Source of the DNA: Curtobacterium sp. S6
GTDB taxonomy: Bacteria; Actinomycetota; Actinomycetes; Actinomycetales; Micrococcaceae
Length of the DNA stretch: 64,000 nt
Reading direction: 5' to 3'
Assembly (NCBI RefSeq): GCF_000710345.2
Contig: NZ_JHEL01000015.1
Coordinates: 434,001 to 498,000, forward strand
The notes beneath the pieces were generated by a model that ran no database searches, was not told the DNA's origin, and saw only the letters and a program-made list of their open reading frames with translations. This document shows positions 38,598-47,881 of the stretch, one piece after another; the first letter of the stretch is position 1, and each line of letters opens with the position of its first letter. A program made the translations under genes and the position numbers.

Positions 38598-39977
38598 CTA
38601 TTCGCTTGATTCCAGCCAGTCCCCGAATTCCTCGGGTTGCGGCACGGGCTGTCGGGAGGCGATGCCCGCGCCCCAGGTATCACCCGACCGGGGATCGATG
38701 ACCAAAAAGGCCCCGGTATGGCGGTGGGCTTCGTAATCTTCGACCGGTAGCGGAGAGGCCGTCCGGATCGTGACGGAACCGATGTCGTTCAGACCGAGCG
38801 ACGCGGCCGGCCGTTCGGCGAGGTCCTGCAGGTCCAGGCGGCCACCGATTTCCGTGATAATCGCCTTGACGGTGGCCGTTCCGTGCTTGACCAGGACCTT
38901 ACTTCCGGCCGTGATCTCCCGGTCGGACAGCCACGCGACCCGGGCGTCGAAGGTGCTCAGCGTCGGCGGGGCCGTCGCGGCGGCACACAACATGGTCCCC
39001 CGCGAAATGTCGAGGTCACTGTCGATCTCCACCGTGACGGCCTGGGGCGACCGGGCGGTCTCCATCCGGTGACTCCCGTTCCACAGCGCCGTGACGTGGG
39101 CCGTGGTTCCCGTTGCCGCGATCTGGATCTCGTCCCCGACGCGGATCGCCCCGGAGGAGACCTGTCCGGTATAGCCCCGGAAATCGCGAAAATCATCGGG
39201 GTCCAGGCCCGGCGCCAGGCCGCCCTGCGGCCTGATCACGGACTGGACGGCGAGCCGGAAGGGTTCGGCCGACCGCATCACCTGGGACTTGTCGGGAAGG
39301 CTCTCCAGGAGCCCGAGAAGGGTTGGCCCCGAGTACCACGGCGTGCGATCGGAGCCCGTCACGACGTTGTCCCCCTTGAGGGCCGAGACCGGGACCGCGG
39401 TGAGGCGTCCGTCGACGCCGAGATCATCCGCGATCGACTGAAGATCGTGCGTGATGGCGCGATAGGCGTTTTCGTCGTAGTCCACCAGGTCGATCTTGTT
39501 GACGGCCACCACGACGTGGGGAACCCGCAAGAGCCTGGTCACGGCGAGGTGTCGGCGCGTCTGTTCCAGGACACCGTGCCGCGCGTCGACCAAGAGGACC
39601 ACGGCGTCGGCGGTCGACGCTCCCGTGACGGTGTTCTTGGTGTACTCGACGTGGCCGGGGCAATCGGCCAGGACGAAGTTTCTGGTGTCGGTCGCGAAGT
39701 ATCGATACGCGACGTCGATCGTGATGCCCTGCTCCCGCTCGGCCCGGAGGCCGTCCGTGAGCAACGCCAAATCGAGCCCTTGCTCGTCGTCGCCGAACCC
39801 GCGCTCCGCGGAGGTGCGGGCGACGGCGTCCAGCTGATCGGCCAGGATCGCCTTGGCATCGTACAAGAGCCGCCCCACCAGGGTGGACTTTCCGTCGTCG
39901 ACGGAGCCGGCCGTGGCGAAGCGGAAGAGCGTGCGGGTCCCCTCGGCCTTCGCGGCGAGGGTATCGGTCGTGGTCAT
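38598..39977 (-). CDS. cysN: Sulfate adenylyltransferase large subunit (GTPase)
   Basis: A 459-residue EF-Tu-like GTPase that drives ATP sulfurylase: sulfate plus ATP gives APS. The P-loop GSVDDGKST is at residues 24-32, with DCPGHVEYTKN and NKIDLVD further on, followed by two beta-barrel domains. It has no fused CysC APS kinase, which fits the APS-type reductase in the same cluster. The ATG at 39977 overlaps the TAA of cysD (TAATG); the frame is open further upstream inside cysD but is not coding there. Confidence 0.94.
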   Translation of the reverse strand: MTTTDTLAAKAEGTRTLFRFATAGSVDDGKSTLVGRLLYDAKAILADQLDAVARTSAERGFGDDEQGLDLALLTDGLRAEREQGITIDVAYRYFATDTRNFVLADCPGHVEYTKNTVTGASTADAVVLLVDARHGVLEQTRRHLAVTRLLRVPHVVVAVNKIDLVDYDENAYRAITHDLQSIADDLGVDGRLTAVPVSALKGDNVVTGSDRTPWYSGPTLLGLLESLPDKSQVMRSAEPFRLAVQSVIRPQGGLAPGLDPDDFRDFRGYTGQVSSGAIRVGDEIQIAATGTTAHVTALWNGSHRMETARSPQAVTVEIDSDLDISRGTMLCAAATAPPTLSTFDARVAWLSDREITAGSKVLVKHGTATVKAIITEIGGRLDLQDLAERPAASLGLNDIGSVTIRTASPLPVEDYEAHRHTGAFLVIDPRSGDTWGAGIASRQPVPQPEEFGDWLESSE

Positions 39978-40909
39978 TAGAAATAGCCGTCCTTTTTGCG
40001 ATCTTCCATGGCTGCCTCGGAGATCCGGTCGTCCGCCCTGGTCGCGCCGCGCTCGGTCACCGTCGAGACGGCGACCTCCTGGACGATCTCGGGGGTGGTC
40101 GTGGCCGTGGACTCCACGGCCCCGGTGCAGGACATGTCCCCGACGGTCCGGTACCGCACGAGACGCGGCGAGACGGCCTCCTCGGGAGTGGGCTGCGAAA
40201 ACTCCCCCACGGCGCGGATCATGCCGTCCCGCAGGAACGTCGGGCGCGTGTGTGCGTAGTAGAGCTCGGGCAGCTCGATGTGCTCGCGCTCGATGTACCG
40301 CCAGACGTCGAGTTCCGTCCAGTTGGACAGCGGAAACGCCCTGACGTGCTGGCCCGGCGTGTGACGACCGTTGTACAGGTTCCACAGCTCGGGACGTTGG
40401 GATCGGGGGTCCCACTGCCCGAAGTCGTCCCGCAGGCTCAGGACGCGCTCTTTCGCGCGGGCCTTGTCCTCGTCGCGTCGCCCGCCGCCGAATACCGCGT
40501 CGAAACCGTGGTCCGAAATGGTCTCCAGCAACGGGACGGTCTGCAGCGGGTTGCGCGTCCCATCCGGGCGTTCCGCCAGTTCGCCGCGGTCGATGTAGTC
40601 CTGCACCGAACCGATGACCAGCCGGGTCCCGAGACGCTCGACGGTCCGGTCCCGAAAGTCGAGCACCTCCGGAAAATTATGTCCGGTGTCGATGTGCACC
40701 AGCGGAAACGGGATCTTCGCCGGGAAGAACGCCTTGGCCGCAACGTGCGTCATCACGACGGAGTCTTTACCGCCGGAAAACAGCATGGCCGGTCGCTCGA
40801 ATTCGGCGACGACCTCGCGGATGATGTGGATCGCTTCGGCCTCGAGGATGTCGAGGTCGGTGAGCTCGGCGGTCGGTGCCTCCGCGGTCAGGTGAGGTGA
40901 GGTGGTCAC
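39977..40909 (-). CDS. cysD: Sulfate adenylyltransferase small subunit
   Basis: A 310-residue PP-loop ATPase, the catalytic half of ATP sulfurylase. The PP-loop motif SGGKDSVVM is at about residues 44-52, with PLVHIDTGHNFPEV, AVFGGGRRDEDKARAKER and SNWTELDVW downstream, all typical of CysD. The GTG at 40909 is chosen for GGAGGG just upstream and gives standard length. It is 26 bp after cysH and overlaps cysN. Confidence 0.95.
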   Translation of the reverse strand: MTTSPHLTAEAPTAELTDLDILEAEAIHIIREVVAEFERPAMLFSGGKDSVVMTHVAAKAFFPAKIPFPLVHIDTGHNFPEVLDFRDRTVERLGTRLVIGSVQDYIDRGELAERPDGTRNPLQTVPLLETISDHGFDAVFGGGRRDEDKARAKERVLSLRDDFGQWDPRSQRPELWNLYNGRHTPGQHVRAFPLSNWTELDVWRYIEREHIELPELYYAHTRPTFLRDGMIRAVGEFSQPTPEEAVSPRLVRYRTVGDMSCTGAVESTATTTPEIVQEVAVSTVTERGATRADDRISEAAMEDRKKDGYF

Positions 40910-40935
40910 AGTGCCCTCCGGGGACGAGAAGCGGT

Positions 40936-41637
40936 TCACAGGTGGATTCCGCATTCGGTTTTGGCGAGCCCGGCCCAACGACCGGCTCGGGGATCTTCGC
41001 CCTCGGCAACGGGGCGGGTGCAGGGTTCGCAGCCGATCGACGGATACCCATTGGTCAGCAACATGTTGACCGGTACCCGATGGTCGGTCGCGTAGTCGAC
41101 GAGGTCGTCAAAGCTCCACGTCGCCAGCGGGTTGACCTTGATGAGCCCGTGGGTTTCGTCCCACGTCACCAGGGGCGTCTCGGTTCTCGTGGGGGACTCG
41201 TCGCGGCGTACGCCCGTGAACCACACGGTGTAGCCCTCCAGCGCCTTGTTGAGGGGGACGACTTTTCGCATCCGGCAGCACTCCGCGGGGTCCCGAGCGA
41301 AGAGGTCCTTGCCGTATTGCTCGTCCTGTTCGGCCACGGTCAGTTCGGGGGTCAGGTCGACGACGTTGACGTCGAGGCTCTCCTGCACGAGGTCACGGGT
41401 TCCCAGCGTCTCGCCGAAGTGGTACCCGGTGTCCAGGAACAGCACGTCGACGCCGGGCATCCGGTCGGCGACGAGCGCCGGGAGCACGGCGTCGGCCATC
41501 GAGCACGCGACGGCCACCTGGTCGGTCGAGAAATTCTCGGCGACCCAGGCGATGGTTTCCTGCGCGGAGGCGTCCCAGCCCAGCGCGTCGGCCGCCTGCT
41601 CGGCGGAGTCTTTCATTGCGGTCTCGGTCATGCTCAC
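40936..41637 (-). CDS. cysH: Adenylylsulfate (APS) reductase, CysH family
   Basis: A 233-residue enzyme that reduces APS to sulfite with thioredoxin-type electrons. It has the four 4Fe-4S cysteines of the APS-specific type, CC at 120-121 and CEPC at 203-206, and the catalytic Cys229 in the C-terminal ECGIHL. This, with the lack of an APS kinase, indicates direct APS reduction. The start is the GTG at 41637, 7 bases after GGAGG and overlapping the stop of the sulfite reductase gene (GTGA); the ATG at 41631 is an alternative. Confidence 0.94.
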   Translation of the reverse strand: MSMTETAMKDSAEQAADALGWDASAQETIAWVAENFSTDQVAVACSMADAVLPALVADRMPGVDVLFLDTGYHFGETLGTRDLVQESLDVNVVDLTPELTVAEQDEQYGKDLFARDPAECCRMRKVVPLNKALEGYTVWFTGVRRDESPTRTETPLVTWDETHGLIKVNPLATWSFDDLVDYATDHRVPVNMLLTNGYPSIGCEPCTRPVAEGEDPRAGRWAGLAKTECGIHL

Positions 41638-43355
41638 GTCAGGTCCTCCTCGGCGGCGTTTTTGGCCCAGCGGGCGAATGATTCGCCCTCGGCGTGGTTG
41701 TCGATGTATCGGCGAACGAGCCTGTCGACGTACGGGGCGACGTCGTCGGAGGCGACTTTCAGCCCCCGAACGGTACGGCCAAGTTCCCCAGTCCCATCGT
41801 TGTGGTGATTGGCCAGGCCCCCGCCCAGATGGACTTGAAAGCCTGAGGTCTGTCCACCGTCGCCGTCCGGGATCAGCTGGCCTTTCAGCCCGATGTCGGC
41901 GGTTTGAATGCGGGCGCAGGAATTGGGGCACCCATTGATGTAGAGGCTCAGCTGCTCCGGAAGCTGCTCCCGCACATCGGCGAGTCGCTCCTCCAGCTCG
42001 GCGATGACGCGCGTCGCGGTGTCCTTGGTGTCCACGATCGCGAGTTTGCAGAATTCCAGTCCGGTGCAGGCCATGGTGTCCCGTCGGAAGACCGAGGGCG
42101 TGGCCTCGAGCCCCAAGGCCCGGGCATCGGCGACGAATTCCTCGGTCCGTTCCGGCGCGATGTCCAGCACGACCAGCTTCTGATAAGGGGTCGTCCGCAG
42201 ACGTTCCGTGCCGTATCGCTCCATGAGTTCGGCGAGCGCGGTGAGCGTTCCGCCGTTGACGCGGCCGACGACCGGGCTGAGCCCGACGTAGTAGTTGCCG
42301 TCCTTTTGGCGGTGGACTCCCACGTGGTCGCCCGTGTGGGAGGGAGCGGGAGGTTCCGGTCCGTCGGCGAGCGCGTAGCCGAGGTATTCGGTTTCGAGGA
42401 CCTCCCGGAATTTTTCCGGGCCCCAGTCGCTCATGAGGAATTTGAGGCGGGCTCGGTTGCGGAGCCGTCGATAGCCGTAGTCCCGGAAGATGCGGATCAC
42501 GCCGTGCCAGACGTCTGCTGCCTGGTCGACGCTCACGAAGGCCCCGAGGCGCAGGGCGAGTTTGGGGTTGGTCGAGAGCCCTCCCCCGACCCACAGGTCG
42601 AATCCGGGTCCGAGTTCTGGGTGAACGACGCCGATCAGGGAGATGTCGTTGATCTCGTGGACGACGTCTTGGCTCGGGTGGCCACTGATCGCGGTCTTGA
42701 ATTTGCGGGGCAGGTTGGACAGTTCGGTGTCGCCGATGAAGCGTTCGCGGATCTCGTCGATGACGGGCGTGGGGTCGAGGATTTCGTCGTCGGAGACGCC
42801 CGCGACGGGCGAGCCGAGGATGACGCGGGAGACGTCGCCGCAGGCTTCGGTCGTGGAGAGACCGACGCTTTCCAGCCTGCGCCAGATCTCCGGCACGGAT
42901 TCGATCTCGATCCAGTGCAGTTGGATATTTTGCCGATCCGAGAGGTCGGCGGTTCCGCGACCGAATTCTTCGGAGATTCCGGCGATGGTGGACAGCTGTT
43001 GGCGGGTCAGTTGTCCCCCGTCGATGCGGATCCTCATCATGAAGTAGCGATCTTCGAGTTCACGGGTCTCGAGGGTCGCGGTGCGGCCGCCGTCGATTCC
43101 GGGGCGTCGCTGGGTGTAGAGGCCCCACCAGCGGAAGCGGCCGTGGAGGTCGTCGTCGCTGATGGCGTCGAAGCCTTCTGCGGCGTAGGAGTTCTCGATG
43201 CGTTCCCGGACGTTGAGCCCGTTGTCGTCGAGTTTGAATTCCTCGTTGTGGTTCATCGGGGCGGTGCCGTCGATTTTCCACTGAGCGTTGGGCCGCTTGG
43301 AACGAGGCTTCTTCTCGTTGGACCCGTGTGCGGATTCCCGTGTGTCTGCAACCAT
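41634..43355 (-). CDS. sir: Siroheme-dependent (ferredoxin-type) sulfite/nitrite reductase
   Basis: A 573-residue enzyme with two ferredoxin-like halves and the 4Fe-4S/siroheme cysteines in ACTGLEFCK and INGCPNSC. It reduces sulfite to sulfide; the genes around it (cysH, cysD, cysN, siroheme synthesis) make sulfite rather than nitrite the substrate. It resembles the SirA/NirA proteins of Actinobacteria that take electrons from ferredoxin, and no CysJ flavoprotein is near. The N-terminal 35 residues are polar and basic. It is the first gene of the sir-cysH-cysD-cysN-cysG run; the 133 bp before it likely hold the promoter. Confidence 0.92.
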   Translation of the reverse strand: MVADTRESAHGSNEKKPRSKRPNAQWKIDGTAPMNHNEEFKLDDNGLNVRERIENSYAAEGFDAISDDDLHGRFRWWGLYTQRRPGIDGGRTATLETRELEDRYFMMRIRIDGGQLTRQQLSTIAGISEEFGRGTADLSDRQNIQLHWIEIESVPEIWRRLESVGLSTTEACGDVSRVILGSPVAGVSDDEILDPTPVIDEIRERFIGDTELSNLPRKFKTAISGHPSQDVVHEINDISLIGVVHPELGPGFDLWVGGGLSTNPKLALRLGAFVSVDQAADVWHGVIRIFRDYGYRRLRNRARLKFLMSDWGPEKFREVLETEYLGYALADGPEPPAPSHTGDHVGVHRQKDGNYYVGLSPVVGRVNGGTLTALAELMERYGTERLRTTPYQKLVVLDIAPERTEEFVADARALGLEATPSVFRRDTMACTGLEFCKLAIVDTKDTATRVIAELEERLADVREQLPEQLSLYINGCPNSCARIQTADIGLKGQLIPDGDGGQTSGFQVHLGGGLANHHNDGTGELGRTVRGLKVASDDVAPYVDRLVRRYIDNHAEGESFARWAKNAAEEDLT

Positions 43356-43488
43356 GGTGGAACTCTAGAAACACTGGCTGGCTTGGCGATAGTCCTGTCT
43401 CAACACGCATCAACACAAGGTCTCGCGAGGTCACACAACGGGATGTGACGGGGTACGGCGCGTCTCGGGTTTCGCCGAGATTCGGTGC

Positions 43489-44229
43489 TCAGGTTTCCGG
43501 GGCCGACGTCGCGGCGTCCCACCGTTGGCGGGCGCGGCGCAGGGCCAGGTGGGCGACGAGGTCGAGGGAGCTGGGGTCCTTCAGGGACATGAGCGGCTCG
43601 GTGGTGGCCGCCTCGGTGCCTTCGAGCCTGTCGTGGAACACGCCGGGGGCGAGGATGTAGGAGGAGACATAGACCTCCCGTGCCCCTTCGTCGCGGAGGG
43701 ACGCGACGGCCTCGTCGATGCGGGGTCGTGCTGCTGCCCCGTACCCGATGGTCACGGTCGTTCCGAGTTCGCCGGCCAGGTATTCGGCCTGTCGTTCCGC
43801 GGCGTCTTGCCCTTCGGCGAGGGAGGAACCGACGACTCCCATGATGACGTGTTTGCCGGGGCGCCAGCCCCGCTCGCGGAGCCTGCGGGCTTGGAGGCGG
43901 GCCAGGTCGGGGTCTGGGCCGAGCGGGTCGGCGATCAGGGCCGGACGGTCGTGTCCTAAGCGCGCGGCGGCCTCCACCAGGTCCACGCTCGTGTGGTAGC
44001 CGGCCGAGAGCAGCAGGGGGACGATGATCGCGTGCGCCCCCGGGGGCAGCGCCGCCACGACGTCGCCGACCCGCGGGTGTTGCACGTCCACGGAGGCGGG
44101 GTGCACGGGGTGGTCGCACCGGCGGGAAATCTTCTCGACGAGCGCGGCGATCGTTTCTTGTCCGCGGGGGTCTCGGGTGCCGTGCCCGGTGGGCACGAGG
44201 TGGCTCCCCCGGGGTGCTGGGTTTTCCAC
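43489..44229 (-). CDS. Sirohydrochlorin chelatase (CbiX-like)
   Basis: A 246-residue protein of the CbiX/SirB chelatase family with two half-domains. GHGTRDPRG at residues 15-23 carries the catalytic His, and VPLLLSAGYHTSVDL has the second metal-binding His. It probably inserts iron into sirohydrochlorin to make siroheme for sulfite reductase; CbiX-type proteins can also insert cobalt. It lies upstream of sir, 4 bp after the SDR gene. The GTG at 44229 has no strong ribosome-binding site. Confidence 0.85.
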   Translation of the reverse strand: MENPAPRGSHLVPTGHGTRDPRGQETIAALVEKISRRCDHPVHPASVDVQHPRVGDVVAALPPGAHAIIVPLLLSAGYHTSVDLVEAAARLGHDRPALIADPLGPDPDLARLQARRLRERGWRPGKHVIMGVVGSSLAEGQDAAERQAEYLAGELGTTVTIGYGAAARPRIDEAVASLRDEGAREVYVSSYILAPGVFHDRLEGTEAATTEPLMSLKDPSSLDLVAHLALRRARQRWDAATSAPET

Positions 44230-44233
44230 CGGG

Positions 44234-45022
44234 TTATGCGTCCGTGGTCCGGATGAGCTTGTGCTGGGCCGGTTGCGCGACGGGCCTGACGGTCATCTGG
44301 TCCAGGTTGACGTGGTGCGGCAGCGTCAGGGAAAACACGGCGATGCGGGCGACGTCTTCGGCGGTCAGGGGCTTGTCGACGCCGCGGTAGACGTTGTCGG
44401 CGGCCTGCTGATCGCCGCCGAGGCGGTTGAGGGAGAATTCTTCGGTGTGCACGAGTCCAGGCGACAGCTCGATGACGCGGATATTGTTCTCGGCCTCTTC
44501 GAGGCGTAAGGCCTGGGTCAGGGCCCGTTGCCCGGATTTGGCGGCGTTGTACCCGCCGCCGCCCTCGTACCCCGCCTCGGCCGCGGTCGAGGTGAGGTTG
44601 AGGATGCTGCCCTCGCCATTGGCCCGCAGGGAGGGCAGGAAGGCCTGGACCATATTGAGGGTTCCGATGACGTTGAGCTGATACATCGCGGTCCAGTCCC
44701 GAACGCTTCCGTCGGCCACCGCGTCCGTGCCGATCGCGCCGCCGGAGACGTTGACCAGCGCGTCTACTCGGCCCTGTTCCTGGATGACCCGTTCGGCGAG
44801 TTCTCCGACGGCCCGCGCGTCGGTCACGTCGAGCGGGTGGGGCAAGGCCCCGGTGGCCGCCGCGAGCTCTTCGAGTCGTTCCGTGCGGCGTGCGACGGCA
44901 TAGACGGTCCACCCCTGCTGGGAGAGCTGGCGGGCGGTTTCGCGTCCGATTCCGGAGCTGGCCCCGGTCACGACGGCGACCGGGGCAACGTTGCGCGTCA
45001 AGAGTTCGGTGTTATTTGTCAT
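44234..45022 (-). CDS. Short-chain dehydrogenase/reductase (SDR)
   Basis: A 262-residue classical SDR. The NAD(P)-binding motif TGASSGIG is at about residues 19-26; the catalytic Ser, Tyr and Lys are in NLTSTAAEAGY and GGYNAAKSG. It matches the group of YdfG-like proteins (ALVNVSGGAIG, PGLVHTEEFSL). The substrate is unknown. Its place upstream of the chelatase gene, 4 bp away, suggests cotranscription, though a role in sulfur assimilation is not evident. Confidence 0.85.
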   Translation of the reverse strand: MTNNTELLTRNVAPVAVVTGASSGIGRETARQLSQQGWTVYAVARRTERLEELAAATGALPHPLDVTDARAVGELAERVIQEQGRVDALVNVSGGAIGTDAVADGSVRDWTAMYQLNVIGTLNMVQAFLPSLRANGEGSILNLTSTAAEAGYEGGGGYNAAKSGQRALTQALRLEEAENNIRVIELSPGLVHTEEFSLNRLGGDQQAADNVYRGVDKPLTAEDVARIAVFSLTLPHHVNLDQMTVRPVAQPAQHKLIRTTDA

Positions 45023-45149
45023 GGCGCCAGCCTACAAACGCCGTGGGTCGCTCACGGAAACATTGCGGGATGCGTACGCACAGGTCGCGTGGGTGACGGC
45101 ACGGCCCGCCGTACGGACCCTAGGGGCGCGAGCGTGAGAGAATGACGCC

Positions 45150-47768
45150 ATGGCTGATTACACACAGGGCACAGACACGCCCAATACGGTGACCGTCCCC
45201 GATAAGCCCGGACTCGAAGGGCTCGAGGAGAAATACTCACGGCAGTGGCGCGAGGAAGGAACCTACGCGTTCGACGAGAACACCGACCGCGCCTCGGTCT
45301 ACTCGATCGACACCCCGCCTCCGACGGCGTCGGGCTCCCTGCACGTCGGCCACATGTTCTCCTACACGCAGACGGACGTCATCGCCCGCTACCAGCGGAT
45401 GTCGGGCAAGAACGTGTTCTATCCGCTCGGTTGGGACGACAACGGGTTGCCCACGGAGCGCCGCGTCCAGAACTACTACGGCGTTCGGTGCGATCCGACC
45501 AAACCGTACATTGAGGGTTACCGTCCGCCGGAGAAGCCTGCCAAGAACCAGCGCGACTGGGACGTCGTCTCCCGCGCCAATTTCATCGAGTTGTGCGAAG
45601 AACTCGCCGTGGACGACGAGAAGGTCTTCGAGCACCTGTTCATGACCCTGGGTCTCTCGGTGGATTGGAACCGCACCTACCGAACGATCGACGATCATTC
45701 GCGCAAAGTCTCGCAGCTTGCTTTCCTCAAGGATCTCGAGGCGGGCAACGCGTACATGGCCGAGGCCCCCACGATGTGGGACGTCACGTTCCGCACGGCC
45801 GTCGCCCAGGCGGAGCTCGAGGATAAGGAACGCGACGGCGCGTACCACCGCGTGTCCTTCCACCGTCCCGACGGCGGGAAAGTCTGGATCGAGACCACCC
45901 GGCCCGAGCTGCTTCCCTCGTGCGTGGCCCTCGCGGCCCACCCGGAGGACGAAAGGTATCAGGACCTTTTCGGAACCACCGTGACCTCGCCCTTGTTCGG
46001 CGTCGAGGTCCCCGTGAAGGCCCACGAGCTGGCCCAACCCGATAAGGGCTCCGGCATCGCGATGATCTGCACGTTCGGCGACACGACCGACGTCACCTGG
46101 TGGCGAGAGCTCAACCTCGAGACCCGGGCCCTGGTGGGCCGCGACGGTCGTTTCGCCCGGGAGACCCCCGAATGGATCGCCGACGCGGAGGCGCGCGAAC
46201 GCTATGAGCGCATGGCCGGCGCGACGGTCTTCTCGGCGCAAAAGGCCGTGGTCGAGATGCTCACCGAGGCCGGCGAGATGGAAGGCGACCCCAAACCGAT
46301 CAAGCACCCGGTGAAGTTCTACGAAAAGGGCGACAAGCCCCTCGAAATCGTCACCTCACGCCAGTGGTACATCCGCAACGGGGGCCGCGACGCCGACCGC
46401 CGGCAGGACCTGATCGATCGCGGCCGCCAGATCCAGTGGCACCCGAGCTTCATGCGCTCCCGCTACGAGAATTGGGTCGAGGGCCTCAACGGGGACTGGC
46501 TCATCTCCCGCCAACGCTTCTTCGGCGTGCCGTTCCCCCTGTGGTACTCCCTGGACGAGAACGGCGATCCCCGCTACGACACCCCGCTCGTGCCGAGCGA
46601 GGAGCAGTTGCCGGTGGACCCGGCCGCTCAGGCGCCCACGGGCTACGACGAGTCCCAGCGCGATCAGCCCGGCGGCTTCACCGCCGACCCGGACGTCTTG
46701 GACACGTGGGCTACCTCCTCCCTGACCCCGCAGATCGCCACCGGGTGGGCCGTGAACCCCGAATTGCACCGGGTCACGTTCCCGATGGACCTTCGCCCCC
46801 AGGGGCACGACATCATCCGAACCTGGTTGTTCAGCTCCGTCGTGCGGGCGGAGACCCTGGCGGGAAGCGTTCCGTGGACCAACACCGCGCTCTCCGGCTG
46901 GATCCTGGATCCCGACCGGAAGAAGATGTCCAAGTCCAAGGGCAACGTCGTGGTCCCGGACGAGGTTCTGAAGAATCACGGGGCCGACGCCGTCCGCTAC
47001 TGGGCCGCCTCGGCGCGCCTGGGCGCGGACACCGCGTATGACGAGGGCCAGATGAAGATCGGCCGACGGCTGTCCATCAAGCTGCTCAACGCGTCGAAAT
47101 TCGTGTTGATGCAGGGAGTCGACGAATCCTCGGTCATCGGCCGGGGTGTATCGGCCGACGTGGTTTCCAACGGCCTGGACCGCTCCCTGCTCGCGCAGTT
47201 GCAGGACGTCGTGACGGCCGCGACCGAGGCCTTCGACAAGTACGAATACGCGCGTGCCCTGCAACTGACCGAGTCGTTTTTCTGGACCTTCACCGACGAC
47301 TACGTCGAGCTGGTCAAGGACCGCGCCTACGGCGCTCGCGGTGAGGCCGAGCAGGCCTCGGTTCACGCGGCGCTGGCGACCACGCTCGACGCCGTGCTGA
47401 GGTTGTTCGCCCCGTTCCTGCCGTTCGCGACGGAAGAGGTGTGGTCCTGGTGGCGTGCCGGTTCCGTGCACCGCGCGGCCTGGCCGACCACGCAGGGTTG
47501 GTCCGCCATCGCCGACGCGGGCGATGCCGAGGTCCTCACGGTGGTGGGGCGGGCGCTCTCCGGACTCCGCAAGTCCAAGTCCGAGGCCAAGGTTAAGCAG
47601 CGCACCGAGGTGGCCTCCGCCACGATCTCGGGCCCTGCCGCCCAGCTCGAGCAGCTCCGGGCGGGCATCGGCGACCTCAAGGCCGCCGGCAACGCTCAGG
47701 ATCTGACGCTGAACGATTCCGAGGGCGAGCTCGCGGTCACCGCCGTCGAGCTGATCCCCGGAGAATAG
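45150..47768 (+). CDS. valS: Valyl-tRNA synthetase
   Basis: An 872-residue class Ia synthetase. The HIGH-type motif is HVGH (65-68), the N terminus has PPPTASGSLHVGHMFSYTQ, and KMSKS is intact in KKMSKSKGNVVVPDEVL. The C terminus lacks a long coiled-coil arm, and the overall sequence is of the archaeal-like ValS group found in several Actinobacteria. The ATG at 45150 fits homology. Unlike ileS, it has no T-box before it; only 127 bp separate it from the divergent SDR gene. Confidence 0.95.
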   Translation: MADYTQGTDTPNTVTVPDKPGLEGLEEKYSRQWREEGTYAFDENTDRASVYSIDTPPPTASGSLHVGHMFSYTQTDVIARYQRMSGKNVFYPLGWDDNGLPTERRVQNYYGVRCDPTKPYIEGYRPPEKPAKNQRDWDVVSRANFIELCEELAVDDEKVFEHLFMTLGLSVDWNRTYRTIDDHSRKVSQLAFLKDLEAGNAYMAEAPTMWDVTFRTAVAQAELEDKERDGAYHRVSFHRPDGGKVWIETTRPELLPSCVALAAHPEDERYQDLFGTTVTSPLFGVEVPVKAHELAQPDKGSGIAMICTFGDTTDVTWWRELNLETRALVGRDGRFARETPEWIADAEARERYERMAGATVFSAQKAVVEMLTEAGEMEGDPKPIKHPVKFYEKGDKPLEIVTSRQWYIRNGGRDADRRQDLIDRGRQIQWHPSFMRSRYENWVEGLNGDWLISRQRFFGVPFPLWYSLDENGDPRYDTPLVPSEEQLPVDPAAQAPTGYDESQRDQPGGFTADPDVLDTWATSSLTPQIATGWAVNPELHRVTFPMDLRPQGHDIIRTWLFSSVVRAETLAGSVPWTNTALSGWILDPDRKKMSKSKGNVVVPDEVLKNHGADAVRYWAASARLGADTAYDEGQMKIGRRLSIKLLNASKFVLMQGVDESSVIGRGVSADVVSNGLDRSLLAQLQDVVTAATEAFDKYEYARALQLTESFFWTFTDDYVELVKDRAYGARGEAEQASVHAALATTLDAVLRLFAPFLPFATEEVWSWWRAGSVHRAAWPTTQGWSAIADAGDAEVLTVVGRALSGLRKSKSEAKVKQRTEVASATISGPAAQLEQLRAGIGDLKAAGNAQDLTLNDSEGELAVTAVELIPGE

Positions 47769-47819
47769 ACCGGTTCCGGCCGCCTCCCGGGGAGAGCGGC
47801 TCGGCATCAGGTATGGTCA

Positions 47820-47857
47820 GTCGGCCCCGCAGTCACCGCCGTGAGTGCGGGGCCGAC
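47820..47857 (+). terminator. Hairpin between valS and the LssY_C gene
   Basis: A perfect 12-bp stem (47820-47831 with 47846-47857), 51 bp after the valS stop. A TATGGT hexamer just before it (47812-47817) could be a -10 element, so the hairpin may instead start the next transcript. Confidence 0.55.
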
Positions 47858-47881
47858 CCGTATCGGAAGAAAGAGGCAACC

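Noticed and set aside
42700-43434. Possible Cys-rich leader peptide before the sulfite reductase gene, as found upstream of cys genes in some Actinobacteria.
   Set aside because: I looked for short frames with runs of Cys just upstream of 43355 on the minus strand and found none; the short frame there has a single Cys.
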